From Microbacterium sp. SZ1 (lineage in GTDB: Bacteria > Actinomycetota > Actinomycetes > Actinomycetales > Microbacteriaceae), in the NCBI RefSeq assembly GCF_002362255.1, contig NZ_LPVV01000007.1:36464-100463 (forward strand): a stretch of DNA of 64,000 nucleotides. Direction: 5' to 3'. The notes below the pieces were generated by a model. The model had not been told where the DNA came from. It did no database searches and saw only the letters and a program-made list of their open reading frames with translations. Position numbers and translations under genes: made by a program. Shown piece after piece: positions 41,894 through 50,707 of the stretch (positions are counted from its first letter, which is position 1; each line of letters starts with the position of its first letter).

Positions 41894-42793
41894 ATGTCCG
41901 ATCGGAATTTCGATGGGTTGCGCGATGTCCAGCTCTGGCGCACCTTCCTCGCGGCGTACCGCCACGGATCCGTCTCCGCGGCCGCGCGAGCGCTGGGCGT
42001 CGCGCAGTCGTCGGTCACGACGCAGCTGCAGGCACTCGAGAAGATCGTCGGTTCGCCCCTGTTCGAACGGCACGCCCGCGGCATCCGTCCGACGGCCGGA
42101 GCCGACGAGCTCGCCGGCCGGATCGCCGGGCCGCTCGACGCGCTGGCCGAGGCGGTCGGCGCGAGACCGGACGCGCCAGCCGTGCCGGTCCGCGTCGGCG
42201 GAGCGTCGGAATTCCTCGCCGCAGTCGCCATCCCTGCGCTCGCCCCGCTCGTGGCCGACGGCATGCTGATGACGGCCATGGCGGGACTCGCCGACGAGCT
42301 GCTGGACCGGCTCCGCAACGGTGAGCTCGACGTCGTCGTCTCCGCGGTGCGGCCTCGCGGGCGGACGCTGCCGGCCATGCCGCTGTTCGACGAGGAGTTC
42401 GCCCTCGTCGCGTCGCCTCGCCGTGGCATCCACCCGTCCGCCGAGCTGCGCGCGAGCGACCTCGACGGGCATCCGCTCCTCGCCTACGCGCACGACCTGC
42501 CGATCCTGCGACGATTCTGGCGCCACTCGTTCGGCATCCGGCTGGAGCGGAAGGCCGCCCTCGTCGCCTCCGACCTGCGCGCGCTCGCCGCGGCGGCCGT
42601 CGCAGGCGCCGGAGTCACCGTACTGCCGACGTACCTGATCTCGCAGGAGCTGGCCGACGGCCGACTGGTCGATCTGCGTCCGAGCGAGGACCCGCCCATC
42701 AACACGGTCTTCCTCGTGCGGAGGCCCGGCCCCGTCACACCGGCTGTCGCGCTCATCGAGCGTGCGCTGCGCGAGGCGACCAAGGCGCTGTGA
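41894..42793 (+). CDS. LysR-family transcriptional regulator
   Basis: The 299-residue protein has a LysR helix-turn-helix ('GSVSAAARALGVAQSSVTTQL', about residues 26-46) and an effector domain ending with the 'GAGVTVLPTYL' string. It faces the DJ-1/PfpI gene; the short region between them contains ATAGCTTCGAGATAT, a possible T-N11-A-like LysR site close to its own start. It is likely to activate the DJ-1/PfpI gene in response to an unidentified, possibly electrophilic, inducer. Confidence 0.92.
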   Translation: MSDRNFDGLRDVQLWRTFLAAYRHGSVSAAARALGVAQSSVTTQLQALEKIVGSPLFERHARGIRPTAGADELAGRIAGPLDALAEAVGARPDAPAVPVRVGGASEFLAAVAIPALAPLVADGMLMTAMAGLADELLDRLRNGELDVVVSAVRPRGRTLPAMPLFDEEFALVASPRRGIHPSAELRASDLDGHPLLAYAHDLPILRRFWRHSFGIRLERKAALVASDLRALAAAAVAGAGVTVLPTYLISQELADGRLVDLRPSEDPPINTVFLVRRPGPVTPAVALIERALREATKAL

Positions 42794-42826
42794 CCGCACC
42801 GTTCGGCGCCGCGATCGGATGTGTTT

Positions 42827-42849
42827 GACCCTCACACTGTGTCATGGTC
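42827..42849 (+). promoter_or_regulatory. MerR-type promoter dyad
   Basis: A 23-bp dyad runs GACC...GGTC with inner ACAC/GTGT arms centred on 42838. A TTGACC -35 box (42825-42830) is followed by a 19-bp spacer, the hallmark of MerR-controlled promoters, and a GAGTGT -10-like box. The start of transcription would fall just before the ATG at 42866. Confidence 0.7.
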
Positions 42850-42865
42850 GAGTGTGGTCGACATC

Positions 42866-43681
42866 ATGTACACCATCGGAGAATTCGCCGCCCTGGGACG
42901 GGTGAGCGTGCGGATGCTGCGGCACTACGACGCGATAGGTCTTCTCACGCCCATGCGGGTCGACGCCCGCACCGGCTACCGCTCCTATTCGATCGACCAG
43001 CTGCCGCTGCTGCTGACGATCGTGGAGCTGCGGGAGCTCGGCGTGGGACTCGATCGCATCGCGGAGCTGACGACCGCCGAGGATCAGGATGCCGCCCTGC
43101 GCACCCTGCTCATCGAGCGTCGGCACGACCTCGAGGGGTCGATCGCCGCGGACCGCCTGCGCATCGCCCGGATCGAGCGACGGCTCCGACACCTCGAAGG
43201 AGACATCATGTCGCAGGTCGCTTACAAGCACGTCCCCGCCGTCACGGTCTACGCCGCGCACGGCACCGCTCCAGGCATGGGGCCGCAGAACGTGAGCCCG
43301 CTCATCGGCCCGCTCATCGACGGGCTCGACCGGGCTCTCGACGCCGCGGGTCGCCCTCTGCTGGACCCGGGCATCTTCTGGTACGACGCGGAGGACGAGG
43401 AGAACTTCGGCGTGCACGTCTCGTACCCCGCCGAGGCCGAGCCGGTCGCGGGAGAGGGGTACGACGTCGTGGAGCTCCCCGACATGCCCATCGCTGCGAC
43501 CCTGCAGCACCGAGGCGACATGACCGGCATCGAGGAGTCGTGGTCGACGCTCATGCAGCAGATCGTCGCCGACGGCTACCGCGTCGTCGGACCCACCCGC
43601 GAGGTCTATCTGGAGGCCGACGGGCACGAACCCGGCCCCGACTGGCTCACGGAGCTCCAGGCACCGGTCGAGCGGATCTGA
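42866..43681 (+). CDS. MerR-family regulator with GyrI-like effector domain
   Basis: The 271-residue protein starts 'MYTIGEFAALGRVSVRMLRH', the MerR DNA-binding domain. A coiled-coil dimerisation helix follows to about residue 115. A GyrI/BmrR-type effector domain ('GPLIDGLDRAL', 'YDVVELPDMPIAATLQHRGD') should bind hydrophobic cations or drugs. The ATG at 42866 fits the family start and the dyad upstream; GTG at 42854 is less likely. No efflux gene is adjacent, so its target is unknown beyond probable autoregulation. Confidence 0.9.
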   Translation: MYTIGEFAALGRVSVRMLRHYDAIGLLTPMRVDARTGYRSYSIDQLPLLLTIVELRELGVGLDRIAELTTAEDQDAALRTLLIERRHDLEGSIAADRLRIARIERRLRHLEGDIMSQVAYKHVPAVTVYAAHGTAPGMGPQNVSPLIGPLIDGLDRALDAAGRPLLDPGIFWYDAEDEENFGVHVSYPAEAEPVAGEGYDVVELPDMPIAATLQHRGDMTGIEESWSTLMQQIVADGYRVVGPTREVYLEADGHEPGPDWLTELQAPVERI

Positions 43682-43726
43682 GGGCAGCGGCGGCGGGCCC
43701 GGCCGCTGGTCGGACCTGCCGCCCGC

Positions 43727-44518
43727 TCACGGCTGGACGGGGGGAAGCATCCGGTGCGACAGTGCGCGCACCGAGCGCAGGCGCTGACCGTGGCGGAGGA
43801 AGAGCGCCATCCCGGCCAGCCGACGACGCAGACCCCACCAGGTGACGAGACTGAGCGACTCGGTGACGATCGCGCCGCTCATCTTCGACTCGCCGTGCAC
43901 GCGCTCGACGAACGTGATCGGCACCTCGACGACGCGGAGTCCCCGCTCGAGCGCACGCCACAGCAGGTCGACCTGGAAGCAGTAGCCCTGGGATGCGACG
44001 TCGAAGAGGTCGATCCGGCGCAGGGCGGCCGCGCTGAACACGCGGTAGCCGCCCGTGGAGTCGCGGACGTCGATCCCCAGGGCGAGGCGCGCGTACAGGT
44101 TGCCACCGCGGCTGAGGATCTCACGGTGCCGCGACCAGTTGACGACCTTTCCGCCCGGCACCCAGCGCGACCCCAGCACCAGATCGTGGTCGATGAGCTG
44201 CTCCAGCAGTCGGGGCAGCTCCTCCGGGCGGTGCGAGCCGTCGGCATCCATCTCGACCAGCGCCCAGTAGTCGCGCTCCAATCCCCAGGCGAACCCCGCG
44301 AGGTAGGCGCCGCCCAGCCCGTCCTTCTCGGTGCGGTGCAGCACGGAGACCGCGGGGTGCCGCTCGGCCAGGGCGTCGGCGAGCTCGCCGGTCCCGTCGG
44401 GCGACGCGTCGTCGACGATCAGAATGTCGGCGTCGGCCGCTGCGAGCACCCGGTCGACGATCGACTCGATGTTCTCGATCTCGTTGTAGGTGGGGATGAT
44501 GACGAGCGTCTCGTTCAT
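43727..44518 (-). CDS. Polyprenol-phosphate mannose synthase-like glycosyltransferase
   Basis: The 263-residue GT2 enzyme matches Ppm1/DPM1: 'VIIPTYNEIENI' at the N-terminus, 'DILIVDDASPDGTGELAD', the DxD-type 'VEMDADGSHRPEEL' and 'STGGYRVFSA'. It would transfer mannose from GDP-mannose to polyprenyl phosphate at the inner membrane face. The lipid-linked mannose would serve GT39-type transferases such as the one at 47241. It lacks C-terminal membrane helices. It is the last gene of the surface-glycan operon, 18 bases after the sortase gene. Confidence 0.9.
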   Translation of the reverse strand: MNETLVIIPTYNEIENIESIVDRVLAAADADILIVDDASPDGTGELADALAERHPAVSVLHRTEKDGLGGAYLAGFAWGLERDYWALVEMDADGSHRPEELPRLLEQLIDHDLVLGSRWVPGGKVVNWSRHREILSRGGNLYARLALGIDVRDSTGGYRVFSAAALRRIDLFDVASQGYCFQVDLLWRALERGLRVVEVPITFVERVHGESKMSGAIVTESLSLVTWWGLRRRLAGMALFLRHGQRLRSVRALSHRMLPPVQP

Positions 44519-44536
44519 GGCGGTCCTTTCGAAGGG

Positions 44537-45157
44537 TCAGCTCTGCAGTTCGGCGAAGACGATGAGGTTGTCGAGATAGTGCCCCGTCGAGGGGTCGAAG
44601 ACGCCCCCGCAGGTGATGAGCCGCAGTTCCGGGGTCGGCACGTTGCTGTACACGGAGGAGGTCGGGAATTCGGCCTTGGCGGACTGGATGCTGTCGCTCA
44701 CCGCGAACACGCGCTCCGATCCGTCCGACAGGGTGACGACGATCTCGTCGCCGACGGCGAGCGAGCCGAGACCCGCGAAGACGGCAGGCGCCGACGGAGA
44801 GTCGACATGACCGGCGATGATCGCCGGTCCCACCGCACCGGGGACGACGCCGCCCGAGTACCACCCGGCGAGGTCGTAGTCGACGGGGGCGGTGAGGCGA
44901 CCGGTGCCGTCGAGCGTCAGGTCCTCCAGCGTCGAATCCACGCCGAGCGCGGGGATCGAGACGCGCGTCGGCACGGCGTCCCGTGCCGGGGGCGTGGGCT
45001 CGGCAGGATCCTGCATCCCGCCGGCGGAGAACCCGCTCTGGGCGGTGGCCGGCGGGGCGGGGGATGCCGGGCCGGTAGCGCCGCACGCCGCGAGGCCCAG
45101 CGATACGGCGAGCACGCCGATCGCCGCGAGGGTGCGCATCCCACCGGCCCCGCGCAT
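44537..45157 (-). CDS. Class F sortase with lipoprotein-type N-terminus
   Basis: Sortases are surface transpeptidases. The 206-residue protein has the class F core with catalytic His117 ('IIAGHVDS') and Cys183 ('LITCGG'). Two features are unusual. The N-terminus is a lipobox (GLAAC, Cys25) rather than a plain membrane anchor. The segment after the Cys ('FDPSTGHYLDNLIVFAEL') contains no arginine, although an arginine normally completes the triad. The ATG at 45157 shares a base with the GH8 stop (TGATG); an internal ATG six codons later is possible. Substrate is unknown; the DUF4397 protein or the glycan pathway next to it are candidates. Confidence 0.88.
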   Translation of the reverse strand: MRGAGGMRTLAAIGVLAVSLGLAACGATGPASPAPPATAQSGFSAGGMQDPAEPTPPARDAVPTRVSIPALGVDSTLEDLTLDGTGRLTAPVDYDLAGWYSGGVVPGAVGPAIIAGHVDSPSAPAVFAGLGSLAVGDEIVVTLSDGSERVFAVSDSIQSAKAEFPTSSVYSNVPTPELRLITCGGVFDPSTGHYLDNLIVFAELQS

Positions 45158-46314
45158 CAGACCTCTCCCGTCCCGCAGCCGCCGAGGGCCTCGTCGGTGA
45201 GCATCGCGGTCGACAGCATGACCCAGGACGCTCCGTAGTAGGTCGGATACCGCACGCTGAACTGCGCGGCGCGCTCGAGGTCGGAGGAGGCCGCCTCGGC
45301 GTCGCCGCTCGCGGAGGCGGATGCTGCGCGCGCGGTGTAGGCGAAGGCCGACTCATCGGACGACAGGGAGCCGCCCCCGAGATCCAGGCGCGACGCCAGC
45401 TCGTCCTCCCGATCGAGGGTGGCGAGGGGACGAGCGGCGAGAGCCACGTCAGCGGGATCGCAGGATTCCGCGTACCGCAGCAGGAGCCGCGGCGCGTCGA
45501 ACCCGTACTGCACGGGATCGCCTCCGCCGCGCGGCCCCGGCATGGGCTCGACGAGTCCGTCGGCGTGCACCTGGGCCCAATCGGGCGGCAGATCAGTGGC
45601 ATCGAGGATCGTGCCGGTGACCTGAGCGCTGCCCGCCTGCAGTTCGGCCCAGCGCGGATCGCCCGTCGCCGCACCGAGGACCTGGAACGCCACGGGCGAC
45701 GCATAGCTGGGGTTGTAGGCGTACGGCTCGCGGTCGGCCGCCCACAACCCGGGCAGCAGGATGCGTCCCTGCGCGGTCTGCACCGTGAGACGGTCGGCGA
45801 TCACGGTCGCGAGCTCCACGCCCTCCGCGCGCAGGTCCTCGCGCCCGAAGCGGTCCCCCGCCAGCACGAGAGCGCGGGCGGCGTCGAGGTCGGCATCGGT
45901 CGCCGGTTCGTCGTCGACGACCTTCCCGTCGTCCCACCGCCAGGCCATGAGCCCGTCGGGGCGCAGCAGCTCGGCGCGCGTCCAGTCCCAGACCTCGTCG
46001 AAGCGCTGCTCGTCGTCGGCGATCAGGGCCGCGAAGAGTCCGTACGCCTGGCCTTCGCTGACGGTGTCGCCGCCTTCGTCGCGCCGGACGACGCGTCCGT
46101 CCTCGACCCACTCGTCGAGGAACGAGGTCGCGAGGTCGGCGGCGACGAGATCAGGTGCCCGCGTCTCCTCCGGAGGCAGGGGCGACGAGGTGGCGGCGGG
46201 CGACGCGTCGGGCGGGCCGGTGTCGGCGGTGTTCAGGCCGACGGCGACCGCCGCGGTCCCCGCCGTCACCACCACGGCGCCCGCGGCGATCGCGATCAGA
46301 GCGGGGCGGCGCAT
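45157..46314 (-). CDS. GH8 family glycoside hydrolase, membrane-anchored or secreted
   Basis: The 385-residue protein has an N-terminal hydrophobic helix (about 5-27), a Pro/Ser linker and a GH8 (alpha/alpha)6 domain. The general acid is Glu87 ('SEGQAYGL'), the substrate-binding aspartates are in 'ATDADLDAA' (140-142), and 'NPSYASP' and 'QYGFDAPRLLLR' are diagnostic. GH8 enzymes cut beta-1,4-glucans, chitosan or xylans; BcsZ in cellulose synthase operons is a member. Next to a processive GT2 it probably trims the polymer made by this locus. It is coupled to the genes on both sides by 1-nt overlaps. Confidence 0.88.
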   Translation of the reverse strand: MRRPALIAIAAGAVVVTAGTAAVAVGLNTADTGPPDASPAATSSPLPPEETRAPDLVAADLATSFLDEWVEDGRVVRRDEGGDTVSEGQAYGLFAALIADDEQRFDEVWDWTRAELLRPDGLMAWRWDDGKVVDDEPATDADLDAARALVLAGDRFGREDLRAEGVELATVIADRLTVQTAQGRILLPGLWAADREPYAYNPSYASPVAFQVLGAATGDPRWAELQAGSAQVTGTILDATDLPPDWAQVHADGLVEPMPGPRGGGDPVQYGFDAPRLLLRYAESCDPADVALAARPLATLDREDELASRLDLGGGSLSSDESAFAYTARAASASASGDAEAASSDLERAAQFSVRYPTYYGASWVMLSTAMLTDEALGGCGTGEV

Positions 46315-47162
46315 CAGAGCGCCTCCCGCACCTGCTTCGCCGGAGCCGTTCCGTCGGCCTCGGCGTGGGCGAGGTAGCCGCCGCCCGTGTCGACCCCGCC
46401 GTCCGGCACGTCTCCCACGGAGGCGCTGTCGAGGATCGGCAGGATCGTGAGTCCGCCGCTGGATGTGTCGAGCACGAACAGCGTCGTGACGCTGCCCGCG
46501 GCGACCGACACGTCCGCGGTGTCCTGCACGCCCTCGCCGGTGAGGTCGAGGGTCCAGTCCCCGGCGGGGATCTCGGCGTACCCGGTGGCCGATCCGGCCT
46601 TCGCATCCTTCGCGATCGGGTCGCCCTGCGCGGTCGTCACGTCGACCTCCGGCGTGATCGTGGACGCCTGGATGAGTCGGATGCGGGCGGAGCCGGCCGC
46701 GGGCTGCGACAGGTCGTCGTCGAACGCCCGCACCTGCAGGTCATCGGTCGGTCCGTAGGCTGCGACCGTCGTCGCGGTGCCGGCGTCGACGGTGACCGTC
46801 TCCGAGATCACGGGGACGTCCGACCCCGACGAACCGGCCGGCACCATGCTGACCGTGTACGACCCGGCCGGGAGCTCCTGGTACGTGGAGACGTCGCCGT
46901 AGCCGACGCCGTCGAGCTCGAAGAGCGTCGAACCGCCGCTCACGGCCGCGACACGCACGTCGACCGACTTGGTGTCTGGCGAGAGGTGGCCGAGGCGCAA
47001 CCACCCGGCCGAGGCGTCGACCGCCGCCGGAGCAGCCGCCGGACGCGGGTCGACGGAGGCGGTCTGCGCCGCGGCGGGCAGCGGGGCGGCGAGGCCGACG
47101 AGCAGGGTCGCCGCCCCCCAGGCCAGGCCGGTCTTCAAGCGCGGGAATCGTGAATTCGTCAT
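46314..47162 (-). CDS. Secreted DUF4397 domain protein
   Basis: The 282-residue protein has a cleavable signal peptide (to about residue 33, AAA-Q). Two DUF4397 beta-sandwich units follow: 'AGWLRLGHLSPDTKSVDVRV' starts the first and 'SARIRLIQASTITPEVDV' the second. The tail contains 'DGGVDTGGGYLAH', similar to the Gly/Thr-rich ends of DUF4397 proteins found next to class F sortases. It is a candidate surface scaffold or sortase partner; that role is inferred. A good AAGGAG ribosome-binding site precedes the ATG, and the stop overlaps the GH8 start. Confidence 0.85.
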   Translation of the reverse strand: MTNSRFPRLKTGLAWGAATLLVGLAAPLPAAAQTASVDPRPAAAPAAVDASAGWLRLGHLSPDTKSVDVRVAAVSGGSTLFELDGVGYGDVSTYQELPAGSYTVSMVPAGSSGSDVPVISETVTVDAGTATTVAAYGPTDDLQVRAFDDDLSQPAAGSARIRLIQASTITPEVDVTTAQGDPIAKDAKAGSATGYAEIPAGDWTLDLTGEGVQDTADVSVAAGSVTTLFVLDTSSGGLTILPILDSASVGDVPDGGVDTGGGYLAHAEADGTAPAKQVREAL

Positions 47163-47240
47163 GATGTGCTCCTTCTCGATGGGTCGTGCGTTCCGTGTGG
47201 CTGTCTGTCGGTCGGTCGGTCTGTCGGTTCGGGAGTGCTG

Positions 47241-49253
47241 TCAGGGCAGCAGGGGCCGCAGCGAGATCGGGTACCGGAGCACCACGGTGTCGCCCGAGAC
47301 GGCCACCTCGGCCGGTTCGTAGGCGCCGGTGAGCGAGTCGAGGAGCGCGCGCCCCTCCGGGGTGAGCCGGTCGCCGTCGGCGACGGGCGCTCCGCTGATC
47401 GATGAGATCGCGAGCTGACGGAACGACTCGTCGCCCTCGCCCGACACCACGGGGAATCCCGAGACGGTGACCGATCCCGAACCGGCGAGCGCGGCGAGCA
47501 CGGCGATGATGCGCTCATCGACCTGTCCGGCGATCAGCCGGTCGCGGTCCGCATCCTCCAGCGTGATCTCGGGGTTGGTCGCGAGCTCGGCACCCAGACG
47601 CGCGCGCTGCGAGACCGCATCATCGAGCGAGATCGCCGCCTGCTCCGCGCCGTCGATCGTCACGCGGCGCACCTCGACCGCCTGCGGTCCCGAGCCGAAC
47701 GAGGCCACGACGACGGAGTTGTCGATCGCCTGCTGCACCTGCGGGAACGCTCCGGGGAACGTGCGCATGGAATCCGTCGTGACGACGTAGTCGGCGTCGC
47801 GCCATCCGTTGGGCGAGTCCGCCTGGACGGCGGGATCGGTGTCGAGCTTGTAGTACCAGATGACGTTCTCGCGATCCCAGCCGGCGCGCACCAGGTCGAC
47901 CCACATGGCGTCGTCGACGATGATGCGCTGATCGGTGGTGGCGTTCTGCTCGAGCCACTGCTCGGCACCGCGGAGGGGTGCGTCGAGGTCGGCGAGCACG
48001 AAGCCGCGCAGCTGCGTCGCCCAGAGCGGCACCGCCACGATCGCCCCCACGGCGGCGACGGCCACGAAGCCGGTCGCGAGACCGCGGTGCGACGCCGACC
48101 GCCGACGGATGCGGGCCACCGCGCTGTCGGCTGCGCCGGCGATGAGGAGGGCGCCGAAGGGGATCAGCATGATGACGTACGGCACCGGGAGATACCCGCC
48201 GGGCCGGAACATGAAGGCGGTCATGGCCAGCACGAGCACCGCGTACGGGCGCAGGCGCGGCAGGAGCAGCGCGAACACCGCGGCGACGAGGCTCAGCACG
48301 ATGAACACCGGATCCAGCTGCCACCACATGCCGAGAGTGCGGTTGATGAGCGAGTCCGGGTCGGCTATCGATCCGCTGCCCTCGCGGGAGGCGAGCTGGA
48401 AGGTGATGCCCTCCATGAGGCTGACCCGATCCGTGCCACTGAAGAGCTCCCCCTTCACGGCGGCGAGCAGCAGATAGCTGCCGCCGATCAGGACCAGGAT
48501 GCTGGCGGCCACCGAGAGCGTGTACCGGCGGGTCTCGCGGCGGGCGCTGCGCAGCATCACCCAGGCGAGGAACGGCAGGGCGAGCAGGAACGTCTCCTTC
48601 GTCAGCACCGCGATGCCGAACGCGAAGGCGGATCCGGCGAACGCGGCGAGCTGGCCTCGTCGGTTCGTCGCCAGGAAGAAGGCGAGGAGCAGCCAGGGCA
48701 CGGCGACGTTGTCGAGGTAGACCGTGCGGTGGAACTGCAGTGCGAGGGGCGACAGGGCGAACACGAGGCCCGTGGCCGCTGCGGCGACCCGCGACATGCC
48801 GAGCCGGCGGGCGAGCGCCCACAGCAGCACGACCGAGACGAGTGCGGCCACCAGCACGGCCTCGCGCCCGGCGAGGACGGCGACGTCCCAGCGCTCGAAC
48901 GCGCCGGTGAGCTGCGTGTAGCCGGCGATCTGCAACCAGCCGAGCGGCGGGTGGTCGTACCAGTACGTGTAGTGCGCGAGCTCGCCGAGATGGGTCACGG
49001 CCCACGCCTGCGCGGTGTACGTGCCCTCGTCGTCGATGCGCTGGGGGGAGCCGCCGACGTTGAGGAAGTTGACCACGGCGCTGACGAGCAGCACCGGGAT
49101 GAGCCAGACGAGATCGCGTGCGTGCGTGCGGAGCCAGAGCGACACGCGTCCGGGGGTCCTCGGCGTCGTGTCGGAGGGGCGGATGCCGGCGCCCGGGGCG
49201 GAGCCGGTCGTGTCCCGCCCGAGATCGGCGGGCTTCTCGAGTGTCGTGCTCAT
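47241..49253 (-). CDS. GT39-family membrane glycosyltransferase
   Basis: The 670-residue protein has ten or more membrane helices, the acidic catalytic motif Asp74-Asp75-Glu76 ('RIDDEGTYTAQAW') in the first external loop and 'YDHPPLGWLQ', as in PMT/ArnT-type enzymes. A C-terminal extracytoplasmic domain of about 230 residues follows. Such enzymes transfer a sugar from a polyprenyl-phosphate donor to a protein or lipid outside the membrane; the Ppm1-like enzyme at the operon end could supply the donor. The start overlaps the GT2 stop by 4 nt. Confidence 0.88.
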   Translation of the reverse strand: MSTTLEKPADLGRDTTGSAPGAGIRPSDTTPRTPGRVSLWLRTHARDLVWLIPVLLVSAVVNFLNVGGSPQRIDDEGTYTAQAWAVTHLGELAHYTYWYDHPPLGWLQIAGYTQLTGAFERWDVAVLAGREAVLVAALVSVVLLWALARRLGMSRVAAAATGLVFALSPLALQFHRTVYLDNVAVPWLLLAFFLATNRRGQLAAFAGSAFAFGIAVLTKETFLLALPFLAWVMLRSARRETRRYTLSVAASILVLIGGSYLLLAAVKGELFSGTDRVSLMEGITFQLASREGSGSIADPDSLINRTLGMWWQLDPVFIVLSLVAAVFALLLPRLRPYAVLVLAMTAFMFRPGGYLPVPYVIMLIPFGALLIAGAADSAVARIRRRSASHRGLATGFVAVAAVGAIVAVPLWATQLRGFVLADLDAPLRGAEQWLEQNATTDQRIIVDDAMWVDLVRAGWDRENVIWYYKLDTDPAVQADSPNGWRDADYVVTTDSMRTFPGAFPQVQQAIDNSVVVASFGSGPQAVEVRRVTIDGAEQAAISLDDAVSQRARLGAELATNPEITLEDADRDRLIAGQVDERIIAVLAALAGSGSVTVSGFPVVSGEGDESFRQLAISSISGAPVADGDRLTPEGRALLDSLTGAYEPAEVAVSGDTVVLRYPISLRPLLP

Positions 49254-50707
49254 GCGGCGACCTCCTCACGGATCGGAGCGGACGCGACCGTGGCCGGCTC
49301 GCGATGCGCGCCGCTGTGCGCGGTCTTCTCCCACCCGCGCTCGCCGCGGAGTTCGCGGTAGACGGCGCGGATGGCTGCGCCCGCGAGCAGCACCTGGAAC
49401 GGGATCGTGCCCAGGACGAGGCGGACGTAGTCGCGGATGCGCACCTTCTCGCCGTACAGCCGGCCGAACTCGTTGAGGCCCGCGATCTCGACCGCGACCG
49501 TCACGAGCGTCGGGGCGAGGGGGATGAAGGTGAGCAGCGCGACGACGGTCGGGACCTTGACTACCAGGATCAGGAAGAGCGACAGCGGGATGAGCAGACC
49601 GGTCGCGGCCTGCAGGAACGGCATCGCGAGCATGTAGCGCGCGAAGAGCCGCTGCCCGCGCGTCGGGAGGGCCCGCCACTCGCCCTTGCGCAGCACCTGG
49701 AGGAAGCCCTGGTTCCATCGGGTGCGCTGCTTGTAGAACGACGGCAGCGTACCGGGCGTCTCCTCCCTGGTGACGTACTCGGGGCTGTACGCCACGACGA
49801 CCTTCTCGCCCTGGCTCGAGAGCCGCACGCCGAGCTCGCAGTCCTCGGCGAGGCACTCCGCATCCCACCCGCCGTTGCGCTCGAGCGCGTCGCGCTTCAC
49901 GAACACCGTGTTGCCGCCGAGTGGGATGAACTTCGCCCCGGCGTGGAAGTGCAGGCGGGAGCGGAACCAGAAGTAGTACTCGAGCACGTTGCGGAGCGAC
50001 CACCACGACGAGCGGAAGTTCATCAGCTGCACTCCGCCCTGCACGACGGTGGCGCCGGTCTCGGTGAACCGGGAGTCGATGTGGCGCAGCAGTTCCGGAT
50101 GCACCTCGTCCTCGGCGTCGAACACGCCGACGATCGAGCCGCCCGCGTACGACAGGGCGCGGTTCAGCGCCTTCGGCTTGTTCTTCGGCACGCTGTCATC
50201 CACCACGACCTCGATGAGGTCGGGGTGGCGCGCGGCCGCCGCGCGCACGACCGCCGTCGTGCCGGGGTCGTCGTCGCCGACGATCGCGATGATCTGCACG
50301 TCGGGGTGCGTCTGCGCGGCCAGGGCGTCGAGGGTCTGCCCCATCACCTCCTCCTCGTGCCTGCCCGGCACGAGAAGGGTGAAGGTGTGCTGCGCGGGGC
50401 GCGGTTCGCGCGAGAACGCCGTGCTGTCGTAGGTGCTCTTCGAGCGCCACGCGTACAGCATCCACCACAGCGTCGTCACCGCGACCGCGGTGAGGGCGAG
50501 AGCCACGGCGACCAGCCCGACGTGCCCGGCGAAGGCGACCCAGTCGACACCGGATGCGCTCTGCGCCGTCTCGACGAGCCCGGGGTCGAGCACCTCTCGA
50601 TTGGGTACGCCGGGTGCCGGAGCCTGCTCGGGTTCGGGGGTCAGCAGGGGGCCGGGAGCGGGATCGCTTTCGAAGGGTCGGGAGAGGGCGTGCGCGAGGA
50701 GTGTCAT
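49250..50707 (-). CDS. Processive GT2 glycosyltransferase (cellulose/hyaluronan synthase-like)
   Basis: The 485-residue inner-membrane enzyme has one helix near residues 60-85, a GT-A domain and about four C-terminal helices. The processive D,D,D,QxxRW signature is complete: Asp145-147 ('GDDDP'), Asp197/Asp200 ('FDAED'), Glu288-Asp289 ('AEDC') and Gln327-Trp331 ('QRTRW'). It should polymerise and extrude a beta-linked polysaccharide from a nucleotide sugar. No PilZ domain or BcsB partner is present. The ATG at 50707 overlaps the GtrA stop. The polymer is unknown. Confidence 0.88.
   Translation of the reverse strand: MTLLAHALSRPFESDPAPGPLLTPEPEQAPAPGVPNREVLDPGLVETAQSASGVDWVAFAGHVGLVAVALALTAVAVTTLWWMLYAWRSKSTYDSTAFSREPRPAQHTFTLLVPGRHEEEVMGQTLDALAAQTHPDVQIIAIVGDDDPGTTAVVRAAAARHPDLIEVVVDDSVPKNKPKALNRALSYAGGSIVGVFDAEDEVHPELLRHIDSRFTETGATVVQGGVQLMNFRSSWWSLRNVLEYYFWFRSRLHFHAGAKFIPLGGNTVFVKRDALERNGGWDAECLAEDCELGVRLSSQGEKVVVAYSPEYVTREETPGTLPSFYKQRTRWNQGFLQVLRKGEWRALPTRGQRLFARYMLAMPFLQAATGLLIPLSLFLILVVKVPTVVALLTFIPLAPTLVTVAVEIAGLNEFGRLYGEKVRIRDYVRLVLGTIPFQVLLAGAAIRAVYRELRGERGWEKTAHSGAHREPATVASAPIREEVAA

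Noticed and set aside
47200..47235. GTCG/GGTC short repeats between the GT39 and DUF4397 genes as a phase-variable tract
   Set aside because: The units are irregular and lie outside coding sequence and the ribosome-binding site, so switching is unlikely.
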